From Campylobacter concisus (lineage in GTDB: Bacteria; Campylobacterota; Campylobacteria; Campylobacterales; Campylobacteraceae), in NCBI RefSeq assembly GCF_003048615.2, contig NZ_CP049263.1:1612001-1676000 (forward strand): a DNA stretch of 64,000 nt. The letters are read 5' to 3'. This document shows positions 9,838-19,300 of the stretch, in pieces (position 1 is the first letter of the stretch; each line of letters starts with the position of its first letter). The notes beneath the pieces were generated by a model. That model had not been told where the DNA came from and did not search any database. It saw nothing but the letters and a program-made list of their open reading frames with translations. The position numbers and the translations under genes are program-made.

Positions 9838-10260
9838 TACTAACTCTATCGATATAACTTTATGCGAGAAAATACGACTTTTAAGAGAAAGAGGTGTGTC
9901 AAATTCATAATAAAGTCCAAAAATTTATATTGTCAATATTTTGTAAAAATACGTTTTTATAGGCTTTTTTTAAAAAAATAATTTTCATAAAATAATAAAA
10001 AAATAAGTATATAAAATATCATCTTTTTATCACAAATGCCTATTTTATAGTACTTTGAATTAGCATGACACTACAATATAACTATAAGATTTGCGAATTT
10101 GTAAAAATTATCGGATCTAAAATAGCGAATTTATTTAATATCTTTGTCTGCCTATTATAGTGAAGTTAACTTGCGTGTAAATTTATAAATTACATTTTTT
10201 AAAATCATACTTTTTAGTTAGTATATGGATGAAATTTTATGAGGTTATAAAATTTAGAAA

Positions 10261-10311
10261 GGGCACTTGGTTTTTAAATCCAAGTGCCCCTTAAAGAGTC
10301 TAGTGACTCTT
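10261..10311 (-). terminator. Double hairpin terminator after the 3536-aa adhesin
   Basis: Read on the minus strand, AAGAGTC/GACTCTT (7-bp stem, 4-base loop, 10294-10311) comes first. GGGCACTTGG/CCAAGTGCCC (10-bp stem, 9-base loop, 10261-10289) follows and is trailed by TTTCTAAATTTT. The second is a good Rho-independent terminator six bases after the first hairpin. Confidence 0.85.
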
Positions 10312-10316
10312 ATTTT

Positions 10317-13300
10317 TTAGAAATCAGTTTTGATTTCATTATTTATCTGGATATATATTGTTTGACCTTTTTCAGTTATGCCTTCATACGCTGTATAACC
10401 GCTATCTGCCGCTACGTCATGTGTAACCTTCCAGTTGCCACCTTTAACAGTATCATGCGCATCACCATCTATTTTCAAAATAGTATTTTTATTATCAGTG
10501 ATATCTAGCACATCTTCGGCTCTAATTGTCATCTCTATCGCATCAGAAGTACCACCTTTACCTAGGTCAATCCTTTCAAAGTTGCTCACCTTACCATCTA
10601 AGCCACTTATATTACTAAAGTCGATATTGTGCTTGATGACAAGCGTATCAGATCCATCTCCACCATCTAAAATTTTCGCATCATTATGATAAATGATGGT
10701 ATCATTGCCTTCACCACCAAGCAATGCATCATGTCCGCCTTTACCATCTATGTAGTCATTACCCCTACCACCCAGTATAGCGTCATTACCAGATGTGCCA
10801 TTTAGCGTGTCACCATTCATTGTACCATACTTAATGTGATCAAATCCTGCGATGCCATTCGTATTAATAGTGGTCGTAGCACTTACACTATCGCCATCTG
10901 CATCAGTAACAGAGTATTTTATCTCCACACTCTCTTCTTTGTCTGCTTTGGCTAGATCTGCATTTGGATTATACTCATATTTGCCAGTTACCATATCAAT
11001 AGTAATCTTACTACCTGTTGGTAGCGTAGCTGTAAAATTTGAGCCGCTATGTGGCATAGACTCGCCACTTATAGTATAACTACCTTCGCCTCCATTTTCT
11101 CCTGGTGTATAAGTATATGTCTTTACTCCTCCTGCAGTATTTAGCGTGATGGCCACTGCTTGAGCACCCGCACCATCTGCTCCGAATTCTATAGACGTCT
11201 TACCAAAAGTATCTGCTTCTTTTAAAGTATCCATGATATTGCCTTTGAAACTCTTAGTAGGAAGAGCTAGCTCAGCAAAGTCTTTGGCATCTATATCCCT
11301 TCTCTCTACACCGTCATATGCGATAGGATCTAGTTTATCTAATTTTGCATCATTGCCTAAAGCAAATGATTCAGCTATGACTTTATTGTTGATCAGCCAG
11401 TTTTCCCATACTGCTTTCTCAGCATCATCTATACCGTGATTAATTATAACCCTGCTAGTGATGTCGCTAGTAACCCATTTACCACTAGCCCAACTATAAT
11501 AATGCCTAGTGAAATCAGTACCTGTTGCATTTGATGTTATATAGTCGCTTGTGCCACTAGCTACAAATTTATTATCTGCTGTATAATCCCAAGTCCTACC
11601 ATCATATACAATACTAGCCCTATTTTCAAGACTTCCAAGAGCACCACCCACTCTTGAGTCAGACATGGTTGGTTCACCATCAGAGACAAAATGCAATCTG
11701 TTTTCTACGTCTGCACCAGTTATTTTGCCATTTTTAGCGAAAGTATCTTTTGCTTGCGCTAAAGCTGCATCATAGTTTGTACCACCTTTTATATCATCTA
11801 TAGGCAAGTTAACAGAGGCTGAAATGTTATACTCTCCCTGACCCCTAACTTTTAGTATAAAGTTGCCATCATCATCCAACACAATCTTACTATTTTTATA
11901 GTAATTATGGTCAGTTATATACTCGCCATTAGCATTTTTAGACCATATTTTTTTATCATACTTTATATAGTCACCACCAAAATATTTGTCAATAAGTGCC
12001 TTGGCTTCAGAGATACTCATCCATGTCTGTCCACTAGAAGACTTAAGCTCTTTAGCATCACCTGCAAATGCAACCATGCTAACTTTAACATTTTCATCAC
12101 CTTTTAATGAGTACTGATTAAGTAAGTTCATCACACCTTCATGAGCTATCTCTAAACGAGTTTTTTCTACCAATACTGGTCTATCCAGATCGTCAACCCA
12201 CTTGCCATTTTCAAATTTTTGCTCGTATAATTTTTTACCATTTGCATCAACTGCTTGAGTCTGGCTCTTAAAGAACATACTACGTGAGAAGTCAAGGACA
12301 AGCGTGACGTTGCTTCTAGGTTGCTCAAAACCAACAATAACATTTTCAGTACTATCGCTAGCAACGTAAGGTGAATCATCTTGGATATTTATCTCCACAG
12401 CAGACTTAGCTATTGCACCATGAGCATTTGTCGCTTTTATGGCTACACTAGCGGTTACTACGTCTTCGCCATTACCAGCAGGATCGTGATCTACTGGTTT
12501 TTCTAAAACAACTTTAGTGGCACCAGTCTCTTTATTTAGCTTAACCGTGAGCACTGTTTCACCACTAGTCTCTTTAACGCCGATTATAGAAATACTCTTT
12601 CCATCTCCACCAACAGCAGGAACGCTCTTCCAAATTATCTTCTCTCCACCTGATTTTAGACCACTGTTTGCACCATCAGTGACAGCAAATTCAAACGTTA
12701 CTTTTGATGCACTAACTACATTTATTGATTTATTATCTTCTACAGAATTTGTAGTGTCATTTGTTCCTTTGTTATCTTTTATACCACCAGGCAGACCCTC
12801 CTCAGATACATTTAAACTTACTTTTGTATCTATGCTTATATGATCAAATTCTACCTCATATATATTATTAGCAGTTACATCTTTGTGGTTACCTTGTTTA
12901 TCAACTGCATTGTAGACAGCCTCTATCTTACCATTTGGTTTATTAGATGTACCATCAGTAAATTCTTCAGTTCTTATATTTGTAAGTTCATACTTATATT
13001 TACCATTACCAAGATCCTCAGTAATCTTAGCATCACCAATCTTTCTGCCATCTACACTAATAGCTATCTTATCGTTAGTCATATCTACTACGATATCTTT
13101 ACCTACTACTAGCTCACCTACTATCTTCTCACCATCTTTACCATCATGAAGCTCTTTTTCAGTGATGATGTGGTCGTTACCTTCAGCTGTTTTTAGCTCT
13201 ACACTAATATATACGCCGTTTTCATTAGTAGTAGGTTTAGATGGATCATCTTCTTGTTTAGGACCACTAAATTCTACCTCATATATATTATTAGCAGTTA

Positions 13301-16300
13301 CATCTTTGTGGTTACCTTGTTTATCAACTGCATTGTAGACAGCCTCTATCTTACCATTTGGTTTATTAGATGTACCATCAGTAAATTCTTCAGTTCTTAT
13401 ATTTGTAAGTTCATACTTATATTTACCATTACCAAGATCCTCAGTAATCTTAGCATCACCAATCTTTCTGCCATCTACACTAATAGCTATCTTATCGTTA
13501 GTCATATCTACTACGATATCTTTACCTACTACTAGCTCACCTACTATCTTCTCACCATCTTTACCATCATGAAGCTCTTTTTCAGTGATGATGTGGTCGT
13601 TACCTTCAGCTGTTTTTAGCTCTACACTAATATATACGCCGTTTTCATTAGTAGTAGGTTTAGATGGATCATCTTCTTGTTTAGGACCACTAAATTCTAC
13701 CTCATATATATTATTAGCAGTTACATCTTTGTGGTTACCTTGTTTATCAACTGCATTGTAGACAGCCTCTATCTTACCATTTGGTTTATTAGATGTACCA
13801 TCAGTAAATTCTTCAGTTCTTATATTTGTAAGTTCATACTTATATTTACCATTACCAAGATCCTCAGTAATCTTAGCATCACCAATCTTTCTGCCATCTA
13901 CACTAATAGCTATCTTATCGTTAGTCATATCTACTACGATATCTTTACCTACTACTAGCTCACCTACTATCTTCTCACCATCTTTACCATCATGAAGCTC
14001 TTTTTCAGTGATGATGTGGTCGTTACCTTCAGCTGTTTTTAGCTCTACACTAATATATACGCCGTTTTCATTAGTAGTAGGTTTAGATGGATCATCTTCT
14101 TGTTTAGGACCACTAAATTCTACCTCATATATATTATTAGCAGTTACATCTTTGTGGTTACCTTGTTTATCAACTGCATTGTAGACAGCCTCTATCTTAC
14201 CATTTGGTTTATTAGATGTACCATCAGTAAATTCTTCAGTTCTTATATTTGTAAGTTCATACTTATATTTACCATTACCAAGATCCTCAGTAATCTTAGC
14301 ATCACCAATCTTTCTGCCATCTACACTAATAGCTATCTTATCGTTAGTCATATCTACTACGATATCTTTACCTACTACTAGCTCACCTACTATCTTCTCA
14401 CCATCTTTACCATCATGAAGCTCTTTTTCAGTGATGATGTGGTCGTTACCTTCAGCTGTTTTTAGCTCTACACTAATATATACGCCGTTTTCATTAGTAG
14501 TAGGTTTAGATGGATCATCTTCTTGTTTAGGACCACTAAATTCTACCTCATATATATTATTAGCAGTTACATCTTTGTGGTTACCTTGTTTATCAACTGC
14601 ATTGTAGACAGCCTCTATCTTACCATTTGGTTTATTAGATGTACCATCAGTAAATTCTTCAGTTCTTATATTTGTAAGTTCATACTTATATTTACCATTA
14701 CCAAGATCCTCAGTAATCTTAGCATCACCAATCTTTCTGCCATCTACACTAATAGCTATCTTATCGTTAGTCATATCTACTACGATATCTTTACCTACTA
14801 CTAGCTCACCTACTATCTTCTCACCATCTTTACCATCATGAAGCTCTTTTTCAGTGATGATGTGGTCGTTACCTTCAGCTGTTTTTAGCTCTACACTAAT
14901 ATATACGCCGTTTTCATTAGTAGTAGGTTTAGATGGATCATCTTCTTGTTTAGGACCACTAAATTCTACCTCATATATATTATTAGCAGTTACATCTTTG
15001 TGGTTACCTTGTTTATCAACTGCATTGTAGACAGCCTCTATCTTACCATTTGGTTTATTAGATGTACCATCAGTAAATTCTTCAGTTCTTATATTTGTAA
15101 GTTCATACTTATATTTACCATTACCAAGATCCTCAGTAATCTTAGCATCACCAATCTTTCTGCCATCTACACTAATAGCTATCTTATCGTTAGTCATATC
15201 TACTACGATATCTTTACCTACTACTAGCTCACCTACTATCTTCTCACCATCTTTACCATCATGAAGCTCTTTTTCAGTGATGATGTGGTCGTTACCTTCA
15301 GCTGTTTTTAGCTCTACACTAATATATACGCCGTTTTCATTAGTAGTAGGTTTAGATGGATCATCTTCTTGTTTAGGACCACTAAATTCTACCTCATATA
15401 TATTATTAGCAGTTACATCTTTGTGGTTACCTTGTTTATCAACTGCATTGTAGACAGCCTCTATCTTACCATTTGGTTTATTAGATGTACCATCAGTAAA
15501 TTCTTCAGTTCTTATATTTGTAAGTTCATACTTATATTTACCATTACCAAGATCCTCAGTAATCTTAGCATCACCAATCTTTCTGCCATCTACACTAATA
15601 GCTATCTTATCGTTAGTCATATCTACTACGATATCTTTACCTACTACTAGCTCACCTACTATCTTCTCACCATCTTTACCATCATGAAGCTCTTTTTCAG
15701 TGATGATGTGGTCGTTACCTTCAGCTGTTTTTAGCTCTACACTAATATATACGCCGTTTTCATTAGTAGTAGGTTTAGATGGATCATCTTCTTGTTTAGG
15801 ACCACTAAATTCTACCTCATATATATTATTAGCAGTTACATCTTTGTGGTTACCTTGTTTATCAACTGCATTGTAGACAGCCTCTATCTTACCATTTGGT
15901 TTATTAGATGTACCATCAGTAAATTCTTCAGTTCTTATATTTGTAAGTTCATACTTATATTTACCATTACCAAGATCCTCAGTAATCTTAGCATCACCAA
16001 TCTTTCTGCCATCTACACTAATAGCTATCTTATCGTTAGTCATATCTACTACGATATCTTTACCTACTACTAGCTCACCTACTATCTTCTCACCATCTTT
16101 ACCATCATGAAGCTCTTTTTCAGTGATGATGTGGTCGTTACCTTCAGCTGTTTTTAGCTCTACACTAATATATACGCCGTTTTCATTAGTAGTAGGTTTA
16201 GATGGATCATCTTCTTGTTTAGGACCACTAAATTCTACCTCATATATATTATTAGCAGTTACATCTTTGTGGTTACCTTGTTTATCAACTGCATTGTAGA

Positions 16301-19300
16301 CAGCCTCTATCTTACCATTTGGTTTATTAGATGTACCATCAGTAAATTCTTCAGTTCTTATATTTGTAAGTTCATACTTATATTTACCATTACCAAGATC
16401 CTCAGTAATCTTAGCATCACCAATCTTTCTGCCATCTACACTAATAGCTATCTTATCGTTAGTCATATCTACTACGATATCTTTACCTACTACTAGCTCA
16501 CCTACTATCTTCTCACCATCTTTACCATCATGAAGCTCTTTTTCAGTGATGATGTGGTCGTTACCTTCAGCTGTTTTTAGCTCTACACTAATATATACGC
16601 CGTTTTCATTAGTAGTAGGTTTAGATGGATCATCTTCTTGTTTAGGACCACTAAATTCTACCTCATATATATTATTAGCAGTTACATCTTTGTGGTTACC
16701 TTGTTTATCAACTGCATTGTAGACAGCCTCTATCTTACCATTTGGTTTATTAGATGTACCATCAGTAAATTCTTCAGTTCTTATATTTGTAAGTTCATAC
16801 TTATATTTACCATTACCAAGATCCTCAGTAATCTTAGCATCACCAATCTTTCTGCCATCTACACTAATAGCTATCTTATCGTTAGTCATATCTACTACGA
16901 TATCTTTACCTACTACTAGCTCACCTACTATCTTCTCACCATCTTTACCATCATGAAGCTCTTTTTCAGTGATGATGTGGTCGTTACCTTCAGCTGTTTT
17001 TAGCTCTACACTAATATATACGCCGTTTTCATTAGTAGTAGGTTTAGATGGATCATCTTCTTGTTTAGGACCACTAAATTCTACCTCATATATATTATTA
17101 GCAGTTACATCTTTGTGGTTACCTTGTTTATCAACTGCATTGTAGACAGCCTCTATCTTACCATTTGGTTTATTAGATGTACCATCAGTAAATTCTTCAG
17201 TTCTTATATTTGTAAGTTCATACTTATATTTACCATTACCAAGATCCTCAGTAATCTTAGCATCACCAATCTTTCTGCCATCTACACTAATAGCTATCTT
17301 ATCGTTAGTCATATCTACTACGATATCTTTACCTACTACTAGCTCACCTACTATCTTCTCACCATCTTTACCATCATGAAGCTCTTTTTCAGTGATGATG
17401 TGGTCGTTACCTTCAGCTGTTTTTAGCTCTACACTAATATATACGCCGTTTTCATTAGTAGTAGGTTTAGATGGATCATCTTCTTGTTTAGGACCACTAA
17501 ATTCTACCTCATATATATTATTAGCAGTTACATCTTTGTGGTTACCTTGTTTATCAACTGCATTGTAGACAGCCTCTATCTTACCATTTGGTTTATTAGA
17601 TGTACCATCAGTAAATTCTTCAGTTCTTATATTTGTAAGTTCATACTTATATTTACCATTACCAAGATCCTCAGTAATCTTAGCATCACCAATCTTTCTG
17701 CCATCTACACTAATAGCTATCTTATCGTTAGTCATATCTACTACGATATCTTTACCTACTACTAGCTCACCTACTATCTTCTCACCATCTTTACCATCAT
17801 GAAGCTCTTTTTCAGTGATGATGTGGTCGTTACCTTCAGCTGTTTTTAGCTCTACACTAATATATACGCCGTTTTCATTAGTAGTAGGTTTAGATGGATC
17901 ATCTTCTTGTTTAGGACCACTAAATTCTACCTCATATATATTATTAGCAGTTACATCTTTGTGGTTACCTTGTTTATCAACTGCATTGTAGACAGCCTCT
18001 ATCTTACCATTTGGTTTATTAGATGTACCATCAGTAAATTCTTCAGTTCTTATATTTGTAAGTTCATACTTATATTTACCATTACCAAGATCCTCAGTAA
18101 TCTTAGCATCACCAATCTTTCTGCCATCTACACTAATAGCTATCTTATCGTTAGTCATATCTACTACGATATCTTTACCTACTACTAGCTCACCTACTAT
18201 CTTCTCACCATCTTTACCATCATGAAGCTCTTTTTCAGTGATGATGTGGTCGTTACCTTCAGCTGTTTTTAGCTCTACACTAATATATACGCCGTTTTCA
18301 TTAGTAGTAGGTTTAGATGGATCATCTTCTTGTTTAGGACCACTAAATTCTACCTCATATATATTATTAGCAGTTACATCTTTGTGGTTACCTTGTTTAT
18401 CAACTGCATTGTAGACAGCCTCTATCTTACCATTTGGTTTATTAGATGTACCATCAGTAAATTCTTCAGTTCTTATATTTGTAAGTTCATACTTATATTT
18501 ACCATTACCAAGATCCTCAGTAATCTTAGCATCACCAATCTTTCTGCCATCTACACTAATAGCTATCTTATCGTTAGTCATATCTACTACGATATCTTTA
18601 CCTACTACTAGCTCACCTACTATCTTCTCACCATCTTTACCATCATGAAGCTCTTTTTCAGTGATGATGTGGTCGTTACCTTCAGCTGTTTTTAGCTCTA
18701 CACTAATATATACGCCGTTTTCATTAGTAGTAGGTTTAGATGGATCATCTTCTTGTTTAGGACCACTAAATTCTACCTCATATATATTATTAGCAGTTAC
18801 ATCTTTGTGGTTACCTTGTTTATCAACTGCATTGTAGACAGCCTCTATCTTACCATTTGGTTTATTAGATGTACCATCAGTAAATTCTTCAGTTCTTATA
18901 TTTGTAAGTTCATACTTATATTTACCATTACCAAGATCCTCAGTAATCTTAGCATCACCAATCTTTCTGCCATCTACACTAATAGCTATCTTATCGTTAG
19001 TCATATCTACTACGATATCTTTACCTACTACTAGCTCACCTACTATCTTCTCACCATCTTTACCATCATGAAGCTCTTTTTCAGTGATGATGTGGTCGTT
19101 ACCTTCAGCTGTTTTTAGCTCTACACTAATATATACGCCGTTTTCATTAGTAGTAGGTTTAGATGGATCATCTTCTTGTTTAGGACCACTAAATTCTACC
19201 TCATATATATTATTAGCAGTTACATCTTTGTGGTTACCTTGTTTATCAACTGCATTGTAGACAGCCTCTATCTTACCATTTGGTTTATTAGATGTACCAT

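Larger units (their letters stand above)
9789..10316. other. Non-coding gap between the two adhesin genes
   Basis: This 528-base AT-rich stretch has no credible gene. Next to the downstream adhesin it holds that gene's leader and -10 element; next to the upstream adhesin it holds two hairpins (10261-10289 and 10294-10311). Because it contains both a terminator and a promoter, the two adhesins are probably transcribed separately. The middle (about 9900-10250) shows only A/T-rich sequence without a repeat or operator I can name. Confidence 0.6.
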
